Source: UBA6049 sp965662345 (GTDB lineage: Bacteria > Bacteroidota > Bacteroidia > Flavobacteriales_G > Salibacteraceae). Taken from it: 64,000 bases of DNA. Numbering within the stretch: the first letter of the stretch is position 1; each line of letters begins with the position of its first letter. The stretch is taken from positions 6,779 through 70,778 of the forward strand of contig CBFIHE010000012.1 in the NCBI GenBank assembly GCA_965662345.1, in the 5' to 3' direction. Positions 9,096 to 16,618 of the stretch are shown here, one piece after another. The position numbers and the translations under genes are program-made. The notes beneath the pieces are model-generated. The model saw nothing but the letters and a program-made list of their open reading frames with translations, ran no database searches and was not told where the DNA came from.

Positions 9096-10001
9096 TCAGC
9101 GATGCTTTTTTTTTAGATCTTCTACAACGGCATCTGCTAATTCATCAGCATCTTTCCCTTGAAGGACACTAGAATTAAGTGGACTATCCCAAGTTTGCGC
9201 CATGGCTGCTTTTACGGTATACGTTCCTTCTTCTTGGGTAGCATATACCCCTAGAGGTAGCTGGCAGCCCCCGTTGAATTTGCGAAGAATTGCTCTTTCA
9301 AGCTGGGTAATACGCTGAACATCTAAATGATTAATTTCATTCAATATAGCCGCTAACTCGGTATCTTCTTCTCGTATTTGAAGCCCAAGTACACCTTGTG
9401 CTGGCGCGGGAATAAACTGTTCTGGATTCAATATTTTAGATTCAAACTCGCTTATATCTAGCTTGAGTCTCTTTACCCCAGCATACGCCAACATGATTGC
9501 ATCAAAATCGCCTTTCCGCAATTTATCTATGCGGGTTGGCACATTCCCACGTATGTCTTTTATTTTAATGTCTGGTCTAGTGTGAAGCAACTGCGCCTTT
9601 CTGCGTGCAGAAGAGGTTCCTACAACAGCATTCTTTATAAATCCGAATGGCTGATTTGTATCAACCGCTTGTTTTCTAATAAGAACAAGCTCACTAGGGT
9701 CTTCGCGGTAGGAGACAGCTGCAATCTGCAATCCCTTTGGATTAGTAGTCTCTAAGTCTTTATGTGAATGAATTGCTAAATCAATCTCTTTGGATAAAAG
9801 GGCGCTTTCAATCTCTTTGGTAAAGAACCCCTTGCCTTCCATTTTATCAAAGCTCAGATGCTGAATTCGATCGCCTTGGGTTTTAATGATTTTAATATCA
9901 ATGTTATGGCCAAGTGCCTGTAATTGATCTTGAACAAAGTGAGCTTGCCATAAAGCCAAGTCAGACCCTCTAGAGCCAATGACAATGGTTCTTTTACTCA
10001 T
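9096..10001 (-). CDS. hemC: Hydroxymethylbilane synthase (porphobilinogen deaminase)
   Basis: A 301-residue protein of normal HemC length. It condenses four porphobilinogens into hydroxymethylbilane on a covalently bound dipyrromethane cofactor. The cofactor cysteine is Cys246 in FNGGCQLPLG; other family motifs are GSRGSDLALWQA (9-20), HSHKDLET (79-86) and GTSSARRKAQL (128-138). It begins one base inside the hemA stop (TAATG) and its own stop lies 8-9 bases before the first possible hemD start, so hemA, hemC and hemD form one tightly packed operon. The last codons carry an A9 run. Confidence 0.97.
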   Translation of the reverse strand: MSKRTIVIGSRGSDLALWQAHFVQDQLQALGHNIDIKIIKTQGDRIQHLSFDKMEGKGFFTKEIESALLSKEIDLAIHSHKDLETTNPKGLQIAAVSYREDPSELVLIRKQAVDTNQPFGFIKNAVVGTSSARRKAQLLHTRPDIKIKDIRGNVPTRIDKLRKGDFDAIMLAYAGVKRLKLDISEFESKILNPEQFIPAPAQGVLGLQIREEDTELAAILNEINHLDVQRITQLERAILRKFNGGCQLPLGVYATQEEGTYTVKAAMAQTWDSPLNSSVLQGKDADELADAVVEDLKKKHR

Positions 10002-11275
10002 TATTTCTTGATTTTTCCAGCGTTCTCAACCAAAATTTCTCTGGCCATTTTCATGGGTACAGAAATGTACTTTCTTTCCATGTACTCCACAATTTCATTC
10101 AGAAGCTGCTTGCTGTCTGCGTCTAATCCCTCTAACTCTTTAGCAAATACTTGTTCGTAAGCCCTAGAGCGAATTTCTTTTACCTTGGCAGGAATCTCGC
10201 GCATGGCTAACTCTACCTGTCTTTCGCGATAAACAGTTTCGAAAGCTTCAAGATTACGGTCTATAATTGCTTCGCATTTCACCATTTCGCTTTTTCTAGC
10301 TTCTAAATTGGCTTCGGCTATTTTCTTTAGCCCTTTTACTTCAACATAGTCGATGTTGTGCAAAGCTAGAACCTCTGTATCTAAGTCTGTTGGTACTGCT
10401 AGGTCTACCACCATTTTTCTATCCTCATCGCCATTCAACAGCGATTTGTAAAGTTCTGGAGTAATAAGGGCATCTGGTGCTCCAGTACAAGTGATTAATG
10501 CATCAAACCCTGCCTTATGATTCGTTAGCTCAGAAAGTGGAAATGCCTTTCCTCCTATTGTTTGAGCTACCATTTCTGCTTTTTCGAAGGTTCTGTTGTA
10601 GATACAAAAGTTATGATATCCCTGCTTCTTTAACTTGCGAAGCATTGCTTGATTGGTAACTCCTGCGCCTACCACTACGATACGTGCATCTAAGGGAAGT
10701 AAGCTATTACGTAGCTCTCGATTGGCAAGATTTACAACACTTACGGGCCTGTTGGCAATATATGTTTCTGTAAATACCTGTTTTGCATTTTCAATAGTCT
10801 TACGCAGTGCAATACGAAGGAAGTCTCCTACAAAGCCTAACTTCTCTGCAATCTCAAATGACTTACGTATTTGAGTAAGAATCTCGCGCTCACCAACCAC
10901 CATTGAGTCTAGCGATGAAGCTACGTGAAACAAATGGCGTACAGCATCAGGACCATCCATTACTTCCGTAGATTCAATAGCCCAATGTACGTCCTCTTCT
11001 GCCCAATCCGGATAGAGTTTTTCAAAGAATGCACGCAAGAACTTGTTGTTCATAGCAGCGTGCGTGGTAAAGTAAAACTCAACGCGGTTGCAAGTGTTAA
11101 CCAACATGAGCTCGTCAATCCTCAAATCTGCCTTGGCAGCGGTAAGCCGCTCTTCAAAAGCATCTTCGGGAATTACCAGCTTGGCAACCCGTTCTAGACC
11201 AACGGTTGCATGGGTAAATGCTATGGATTTAAAATGATTCAATGTGCGCACAACTTCTCGATTACAAATGTGCAA
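10001..11275 (-). CDS. hemA: Glutamyl-tRNA reductase
   Basis: First enzyme of the C5 haem pathway; it reduces the glutamyl group on tRNA-Glu to glutamate-1-semialdehyde with NADPH. The catalytic region has the LVNTCNRVEFY motif with the nucleophilic Cys, GEREILTQIRKSFE follows, the NADPH domain has VVVGAGVTNQAML, and a C-terminal dimerisation helix ends the 424 residues. The ATG at 11275 gives an 11-residue extension that other HemA proteins seem not to have. A TTG at 11242 would give M-NHFKSIAFTHA, which fits the family better. Two copies of AATTGTCAG, 11 bases apart, lie at 11291-11310 upstream. Confidence 0.96.
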   Translation of the reverse strand: MHICNREVVRTLNHFKSIAFTHATVGLERVAKLVIPEDAFEERLTAAKADLRIDELMLVNTCNRVEFYFTTHAAMNNKFLRAFFEKLYPDWAEEDVHWAIESTEVMDGPDAVRHLFHVASSLDSMVVGEREILTQIRKSFEIAEKLGFVGDFLRIALRKTIENAKQVFTETYIANRPVSVVNLANRELRNSLLPLDARIVVVGAGVTNQAMLRKLKKQGYHNFCIYNRTFEKAEMVAQTIGGKAFPLSELTNHKAGFDALITCTGAPDALITPELYKSLLNGDEDRKMVVDLAVPTDLDTEVLALHNIDYVEVKGLKKIAEANLEARKSEMVKCEAIIDRNLEAFETVYRERQVELAMREIPAKVKEIRSRAYEQVFAKELEGLDADSKQLLNEIVEYMERKYISVPMKMAREILVENAGKIKK

Positions 11276-11341
11276 CCCAGTGAATGTTGAATTGTCAGAG
11301 AATTGTCAGCGACCCTTATTTAGAGGGTGTCTAAACAATTC

Positions 11342-11379
11342 AAAAGCCCCGAGCACTTTAAATAGTACCCGGGGCTTTT
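11342..11379 (-). terminator. Rho-independent terminator after nrdA
   Basis: A GC-rich stem, AAAAGCCCCG against CGGGGCTTTT, with a loop of about 18 bases. On the minus strand it follows the nrdA stop by about 20 bases and ends in a T run, separating the nrd operon from hemA. The flanking A and T runs make it symmetric. Confidence 0.85.
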
Positions 11380-11400
11380 ACAGCATGAGGCTTTAATGAT

Positions 11401-13734
11401 TTATCCTTTTTGCTTCTCACCTTGCAAAGGCGCTTCTTCTGCTTGTTGTGCTTCTGGCTTGGGCTGCTCCAAAGAGCTTTTGTCTACCGTGAACTTGATA
11501 GCGTCTGTTGCCGCCTTGGTTCTTAGATAGTACATACCCGTTTTGAGGCCTTTCTTCCAACCGTAGAAGTGCATACTCGTAAGTTTAGCAAAGTTTGCTC
11601 CTTCCATGAAGATGTTCATACTCTGCGATTGGCAGATATACGCACCACGGTCTGCTGCCATTTCAATAATGGATTTTTGACTGATTTCCCAAGCTGTTCT
11701 GTACAACTCTTTCAAGTTCTCAGGAATTTCTGGTATTGTCTGAATAGATCCATTAAGTGCAATGAGTTTATTCTTCATACCCTCATTCCACAAGCCAAGC
11801 TTCACTAAGTCGCGGAGTAAGTGCTTATTCACGACTATGAACTCACCACTGAGTGTTCTACGTGTGTAGATGTTTGAAGTGTATGGCTCAAAACATTCGT
11901 TATTTCCTAGAATTTGAGATGTAGATGCGGTCGGCATAGGCGCCAACAGAAGTGAATTACGCACACCATGCTCTTTCACTTCCTCTTTTAACACATTCCA
12001 CTCCCAGCGCTCGGTAGGTTTTACGCCCCACATGTCATATTGGAAAACTCCTTTTGATACTGGAGAACCTTCATAGGTTTCATACGGCCCATGCTCTTTC
12101 GCCAAGTCTTTGGAAGCCGTCATTGATGCATAATAAATAGTCTCGTGGATATCCTTGTTCAGTTGACGAGCAGGCTCGCTATCAAACGGATAACGTAACA
12201 TGATAAAAGCATCTGCTAACCCTTGTACACCAATACCAATTGGGCGATGACGCATATTTGAATTGCGCGCCTCAGGAACGGGGTAATAATTTCCGTCTAT
12301 GATTTTGTTCAAGTTAACGGTGATTTGATAGGTCACCTCAAACAAGCGCTCGTGATCGAACTTACCTTCATTGATGAATTTTGGTAATGCGATGGAAGCC
12401 AAGTTACATACCGCCACCTCATCTTCGGAGGTGTACTCGATAATCTCCGTACACAAGTTAGATGACTTAATGGTACCCAGGTTTTGCTGGTTACTCTTAC
12501 GGTTTGCATTGTCTTTATACAGCATGTAAGGCGTACCCGTCTCAATCTGAGATTCTAAGATTTTGAACCAAAGCTCTTGGGCTTTGACTGTTTTACGACC
12601 TTTACCAGATTTCTCATATTTGGTGTACAACGCTTCAAACTCTTCTCCCCATGTATCGCTAAGCCCTGGGCACTCATTCGGACACATCAATGTCCATTCT
12701 CCATTCTCTTGAACGCGCTCCATGAATAAATCTGGAATCCACATAGAGTAGAACAAGTCGCGAGCACGCTGCTCCTCTTTCCCGTGATTCTTTTTCAAGT
12801 CTAAGAAGTCGTAAATATCACTGTGCCATGGCTCTAAATAAATAGCAAATGAACCTTTACGCTTTCCGCCACCTTGGTCTACATAACGTGCAGTATCGTT
12901 GTACACACGCAACATCGGCACAATGCCATTAGACGTTCCGTTGGTTCCTTTGATGTATGAACCCGTTGAACGTACATTATGAATTGCGAGGCCTATACCA
13001 CCCGCACTTTGTGAAATCTTAGCACATTGTTTTAAGGTATCGTAAATGCCATCAATGCTATCGTCTTTCATCGTTAGCAAGAAACAAGAGCTCATTTGTG
13101 GCTTTGGAGTACCCGCATTGAAAAGGGTTGGAGTAGCGTGTGTGAACCAACGCTCACTCATTAACTCATATGTCTTGATTGCAGACTCTATGTCTTTTCT
13201 ATGAATACCAACTGCTACACGCATCAACATATGTTGTGGTCGCTCAGCAATTTGTCCGTTAATCTTAAGAAGGTAGGCGCGCTCCAATGTCTTGAAACCA
13301 AAGTAGTCGTATTCAAAGTCTCTATCATAGATAATGGCAGAATCCAATACTTCTTTGTTATCCATAATGATTTCATACACATCATCGGCAACCATTGGAG
13401 CCTTCTCATTGGTCTTAGGATCTATGTGTGTGTACAAGTCTTCCATTACTTCACTGAAAGACTTCTTTGTGTTCTTATGCAGGTTAGAAACTGCTATACG
13501 CGCTGCTAACACCGCATAATCTGGGTGTTTAGTAGTTAGGGATGCTGCTACTTCTGCTGCCAAGTTATCTAACTCAGTAGTGGTGACACCATCATACAAC
13601 CCCTCAATTACGCGCATAGAGATATGCACAGGATCTACTTCCTGGTCTAGCTCCCAACAGAGCTTCTTAATGCGTGCTTGGATTTTATCAAATTTTACCG
13701 ACTCTTTTCTTCCGTCTCTTTTTAAAACTAACAT
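11401..13734 (-). CDS. nrdA: Ribonucleoside-diphosphate reductase, alpha subunit (class Ia, eukaryote-like)
   Basis: A 777-residue catalytic subunit that reduces NDPs to dNDPs. An N-terminal ATP-cone (MLVLKRDGRKESVKFDKIQ...) gives dATP/ATP control. Active-site residues known from mammalian R1 are present: Cys in MSSCFLLTM, the N-x-C-x-E set in SSNLCTEIIE, Cys in EVAVCNLAS, and the radical-relay tyrosines in GMYYLRT (735-736). The sequence resembles RRM1 more than E. coli NrdA. The C-terminus ends SLEQPKPEAQQ...GEKQKG and lacks the usual tail cysteines (C-x-x-C) that re-reduce the active site; no cysteine codons follow in other frames (see findings). It lies 45 bases after nrdB. Confidence 0.97.
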   Translation of the reverse strand: MLVLKRDGRKESVKFDKIQARIKKLCWELDQEVDPVHISMRVIEGLYDGVTTTELDNLAAEVAASLTTKHPDYAVLAARIAVSNLHKNTKKSFSEVMEDLYTHIDPKTNEKAPMVADDVYEIIMDNKEVLDSAIIYDRDFEYDYFGFKTLERAYLLKINGQIAERPQHMLMRVAVGIHRKDIESAIKTYELMSERWFTHATPTLFNAGTPKPQMSSCFLLTMKDDSIDGIYDTLKQCAKISQSAGGIGLAIHNVRSTGSYIKGTNGTSNGIVPMLRVYNDTARYVDQGGGKRKGSFAIYLEPWHSDIYDFLDLKKNHGKEEQRARDLFYSMWIPDLFMERVQENGEWTLMCPNECPGLSDTWGEEFEALYTKYEKSGKGRKTVKAQELWFKILESQIETGTPYMLYKDNANRKSNQQNLGTIKSSNLCTEIIEYTSEDEVAVCNLASIALPKFINEGKFDHERLFEVTYQITVNLNKIIDGNYYPVPEARNSNMRHRPIGIGVQGLADAFIMLRYPFDSEPARQLNKDIHETIYYASMTASKDLAKEHGPYETYEGSPVSKGVFQYDMWGVKPTERWEWNVLKEEVKEHGVRNSLLLAPMPTASTSQILGNNECFEPYTSNIYTRRTLSGEFIVVNKHLLRDLVKLGLWNEGMKNKLIALNGSIQTIPEIPENLKELYRTAWEISQKSIIEMAADRGAYICQSQSMNIFMEGANFAKLTSMHFYGWKKGLKTGMYYLRTKAATDAIKFTVDKSSLEQPKPEAQQAEEAPLQGEKQKG

Positions 13735-13779
13735 TTACTTGCGTGTTGAAGCACCTTGGTGCCGGGTTTGGTTTGTTGA

Positions 13780-14814
13780 TTAAAAGTCTGCATCTACAGT
13801 AAAGCCTTTACTGTCATTTCCGCCACCGCCAAGAACGCCAGCTTTCTGGTATTCTCCAACGCGCTTTTCAAAGAAGTTTGTTTTTCCTTGAAGTGAAATC
13901 ATCTCCATAAAATCGAATGGGTTGGAAGCATTGTATTCTTTTTCACAACCTAGCTCTACTAACAAACGATCTGCTACGAACTCTATATACTGACTCATGA
14001 GTTCACTATTCATTCCGATAAGTCTTACAGGAAGTGCATCTAAGATGAATTCCTTCTCAATAGCAACAGCATCGATAATAATTTCTCTTACCTGCTCTTT
14101 TGGAAGTTGGTTCTTCAAGTGCTTGGTATACAATAAGCACGCAAAATCACAGTGCAAGCCTTCATCTCTAGAGATTAATTCGTTGCTGAATGTGAGGCCT
14201 GGCATTAAACCGCGTTTCTTCAGCCAGAAAATAGAGCAAAATGATCCTGAGAAGAAAATACCTTCAACAGCGGCAAATGCAACTAAGCGCTCTGCAAAGC
14301 TTCCCTCGTCTATCCATCGCAAAGCCCAGTCGGCTTTCTTTTTTACACAGTCTAATGTTTCAATGGCGTTGAACAATCCCTTTTTCTCATCGCCATCTTT
14401 GATATAGGTGTCAATCAACAATGAATATGTTTCACTGTGTATGTTTTCAATAGCCACTTGAAATCCATAGAAGAATTTAGCCTCTGTATACTGAACCTCA
14501 CTTAAGAAGTTTTCTGCCAAATTCTCATTCACAATACCATCACTTGCGGCAAAAAAGGCTAGGATATGTTTGATGAAGTACTTTTCATCTTCATTCATTT
14601 TATTCTCCCAGTCGCTCAAATCTGGCGAAAGGTCAATTTCTTCAGCAGTCCAAAAACTTGCTTCTGCTTTTTTGTAATACTGCCAGATATCATCGTGCTG
14701 AATTGGGAAGAGTACAAATCTGTTCTCATTCTCTGTTAAGATGGGCTCATTTGCATCTGCAGCTGCCTTTTTCACTTTGCTTTCTTCTACTGTTTTATTA
14801 TCCATCATACTCAT
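13780..14814 (-). CDS. nrdB: Ribonucleoside-diphosphate reductase, beta subunit (R2)
   Basis: A 344-residue radical-generating subunit very close to mammalian R2. All expected diiron ligands and the radical tyrosine are present: Asp92 (AASDGIV), Glu123 and His126 (IENIHSE), Tyr130, Glu184 (AVEGIFF), Glu218 and His221 (DEGLHCDF). The C-terminus ends FTVDADF, almost the FTLDADF tail that docks mammalian R2 onto R1. So a normal class Ia tyrosyl-radical enzyme is expected. It is the first gene of an nrdB-nrdA operon. Confidence 0.97.
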   Translation of the reverse strand: MSMMDNKTVEESKVKKAAADANEPILTENENRFVLFPIQHDDIWQYYKKAEASFWTAEEIDLSPDLSDWENKMNEDEKYFIKHILAFFAASDGIVNENLAENFLSEVQYTEAKFFYGFQVAIENIHSETYSLLIDTYIKDGDEKKGLFNAIETLDCVKKKADWALRWIDEGSFAERLVAFAAVEGIFFSGSFCSIFWLKKRGLMPGLTFSNELISRDEGLHCDFACLLYTKHLKNQLPKEQVREIIIDAVAIEKEFILDALPVRLIGMNSELMSQYIEFVADRLLVELGCEKEYNASNPFDFMEMISLQGKTNFFEKRVGEYQKAGVLGGGGNDSKGFTVDADF

Positions 14815-15157
14815 GCGTTTAGAAGCCTCTTTTGCGAGACTTTTTATTGTGTCAACGTACGGGCCTAGACCCGTTTTTGCTTGATTTACTTATAGTTAAC
14901 CAAAAAGCTGCTTGTTGGAGATAAACAAGTAAACCCAATGATTTCTCACAGGCTTTCTCTTAGGCAAACACAAAAGTTGGTAAAAAGGCTGGTGAGTTCA
15001 ATCTGAAAAAATTCACAAAAGGGCCGAGTTTTTCACATTCAACAAGTCTGTAAACTTGTGGAAAAACGATGTGAACTTCTCTCAATGACCCACCTATGCT
15101 CGGTATTACTGGTTGGGCAGGTTGTTAACTCCTTAAATCAGTTCCAGAAATGAGAAT
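14815..15157. other. nrdB upstream region with inverted repeats
   Basis: A 343-base stretch with no convincing gene. It holds a near-perfect 16-base palindrome, ACGGGCCTAGACCCGT (14859-14874, 14 of 16 positions symmetric), about 45 bases before the nrdB start and followed by a T run on the plus strand. A second inverted repeat, ACAAGT-N6-ACTTGT, lies at 15042-15059. Several TGTGGAAAA/TTTTTCACA-like words occur around 15020-15070. I see no match to a typical NrdR box and no TAnnTTTG element for nrdB, so the control sites are unproven. Confidence 0.4.
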
Positions 15158-15748
15158 TCAGTCCTGATTTTCGCGTTGAGATTCTAGTGCGTCATCCACT
15201 GCACTCAACTCATTAAACCACTCCTTGCCAAAAGCACGTACTAATGGCTCTTTTAGAAACCTATACACTTTCACGTTCAGCTTTTCTCCAAGTGAACATG
15301 CAGCATTGCAAATGGACCAATTATGGTAGTTCAAAGCTGTGAAAGAATCGTATCGTTTTACTCGAATTGGATAAAGGTGGCAGCTAATTGGCTTTAGAAA
15401 GTCAGTTTTTCCAGCTTTATGCGCAAGCTCAATTGAGCACTTTGCGGTGCCGTCAGAATCAAAGGTTACGTAAGCACACTCCTTGTTGTTAACCAGCGGT
15501 GTTACATATTCTCCATCTCTAGGGTCTTTTATGCAGGTACCTTGGTTTTCAATTACTGCTATTCCTTCTTTACGCATGAATGGCTTAACAGATTCATAGG
15601 CCTTATCCAGTACCTTCAGTTCTTCTTCTTCTAGTGGAGCGCCAGCATCACCTTCTACGCAGCAAGCACCCTTACAAGCAGATAAATCACAAACAAACTT
15701 CTTTTCCAAGATTTCTTCTGAAAACAAGATATTGTCGAGCTCAATCAT
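15158..15748 (-). CDS. DUF3109 family cysteine-rich protein
   Basis: About 196 residues from the ATG at 15748 (MIELDNILFS). An in-frame extension to 15844 is possible but adds unrelated residues. The Cys pattern FVCDLSACKGACCVEGDAG near the N-terminus, followed by KECAYV, AKCSIE, ISCHLYPIR and SICNAACS, is that of the DUF3109/YkgJ-like putative metal- or Fe-S-binding proteins common in Bacteroidota. The biochemical role is unknown. The minus-strand word TACTTTTG at 15761-15754 matches the -7 promoter consensus, but it sits so close to the start that a leaderless message would result. Confidence 0.88.
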   Translation of the reverse strand: MIELDNILFSEEILEKKFVCDLSACKGACCVEGDAGAPLEEEELKVLDKAYESVKPFMRKEGIAVIENQGTCIKDPRDGEYVTPLVNNKECAYVTFDSDGTAKCSIELAHKAGKTDFLKPISCHLYPIRVKRYDSFTALNYHNWSICNAACSLGEKLNVKVYRFLKEPLVRAFGKEWFNELSAVDDALESQRENQD

Positions 15749-15860
15749 AGAAGCAAAAGTACATTGAATCACTGTTTCTGGTGATATGCTTTTACCAATG
15801 AAGGGGATAAAAGTCTGAATACAAGAACAAATCTTTGTACTCAACCCTTTATAAAATCGT

Positions 15861-16004
15861 ATGAAAGCAGCAGATATTCAACTCGCGACAGAATTGCTTA
15901 GAGCAATTCATATAACAGCAAAACCACGTTTGCAACCTGTAAGAGTAAAAAACGAAAATGGGTTTTCCCAACCCCACAGTGCTGATAATCGTAATCAACA
16001 TTAG
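15861..16004 (+). CDS. Possible small protein (47 aa)
   Basis: An ATG-to-TAG frame of 47 codons (MKAADIQLATELLRAIHI...) in the otherwise empty gap between the divergent DUF3109 gene and the next small ORF. It is polar, with a helical first half and a Gln/Asn/His-rich end. I recognise no family. Support is only position: the same strand, with 29 bases to the next ORF and a plausible chain of small genes leading to the histidine kinase. It may not be translated. Confidence 0.3.
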   Translation: MKAADIQLATELLRAIHITAKPRLQPVRVKNENGFSQPHSADNRNQH

Positions 16005-16033
16005 TACTTGTAATTACGCCCAAACTCATTATT

Positions 16034-16228
16034 ATGGACCCGATCATAGAATATTATGCAAAGCATGTGATTCCACTGGCGATCATTTTTGTGTTGCTCA
16101 CATCCATCAACATGCGTAGGCAGAGCAGAACAAGCTATTTGGTGAAAACGGTACCTAGCGTATCTAAATTCGAGCCCAATACTGGTCCAACAGCAAGAAT
16201 GGTGACACAAGATTTTCCTACTTTGTAA
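16034..16228 (+). CDS. Small single-pass membrane protein (64 aa)
   Basis: MDPIIEYYAKHVIPLAIIFV begins one hydrophobic segment (about residues 11-26), followed by a basic stretch (NMRRQSR) and a Ser/Thr/Pro-rich cytoplasmic tail by the positive-inside rule. No family is recognised. It lies 24 bases before the next small ORF on the same strand. An ORF on the opposite strand covers the same bases but looks less protein-like. Confidence 0.4.
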   Translation: MDPIIEYYAKHVIPLAIIFVLLTSINMRRQSRTSYLVKTVPSVSKFEPNTGPTARMVTQDFPTL

Positions 16229-16252
16229 ACCACAAATACATGCTAAACCTAT

Positions 16253-16609
16253 ATGAATACAGAACTTGACGTAACAGTAGCGCTGGATGAAGGCGGTCAG
16301 AAATTCACTCTTACAATTGTAAGTCCGTCTAATATATTGCCTAATGCCCTAGAAATAGATTACTCACTGGGTAACGATATTTCTATTGTTAGTGTTTTTA
16401 ACACCATAGAAGACTTTGAATATAGCGATGATAACTCCATAGCCAACAAAGTTGACCTCCCTTTCAGCGAAATGAATAGAGCAGGTGTAAGAGAAAATCA
16501 CATTTACATCATCTCTGTAGTACATCATGCCAACGATAAAAAGAGAAAGAGGAAAGTCTTAACCATGAATAAAAACGGGGTTGAGGTTAATACATTGCTG
16601 TCTGCCTAA
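16253..16609 (+). CDS. Hypothetical protein (118 aa)
   Basis: A soluble protein of 118 residues, rich in alternating hydrophobic strands (LDVTVALDEGG, FTLTIVSPS, ISIVSVFNTI, IYIISVVHHA) with a basic KKRKRK patch at about residues 95-101. No family is recognised and there is no signal peptide. It ends nine bases before the histidine kinase start, so co-transcription with the kinase is likely and a role in the same signalling unit is possible, but this is inference from position only. Confidence 0.6.
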   Translation: MNTELDVTVALDEGGQKFTLTIVSPSNILPNALEIDYSLGNDISIVSVFNTIEDFEYSDDNSIANKVDLPFSEMNRAGVRENHIYIISVVHHANDKKRKRKVLTMNKNGVEVNTLLSA

Positions 16610-16618
16610 GCGCACATA

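Noticed and set aside
14815..15157. Riboswitch or NrdR-controlled leader for nrdB
   Set aside because: No recognisable cobalamin-type core or paired NrdR boxes could be identified.
15749..15844. N-terminal extension of the DUF3109 protein with extra cysteines (MSTKICSCIQ)
   Set aside because: The family starts near MIELDNILF, and the extension covers the promoter-like TACTTTTG.
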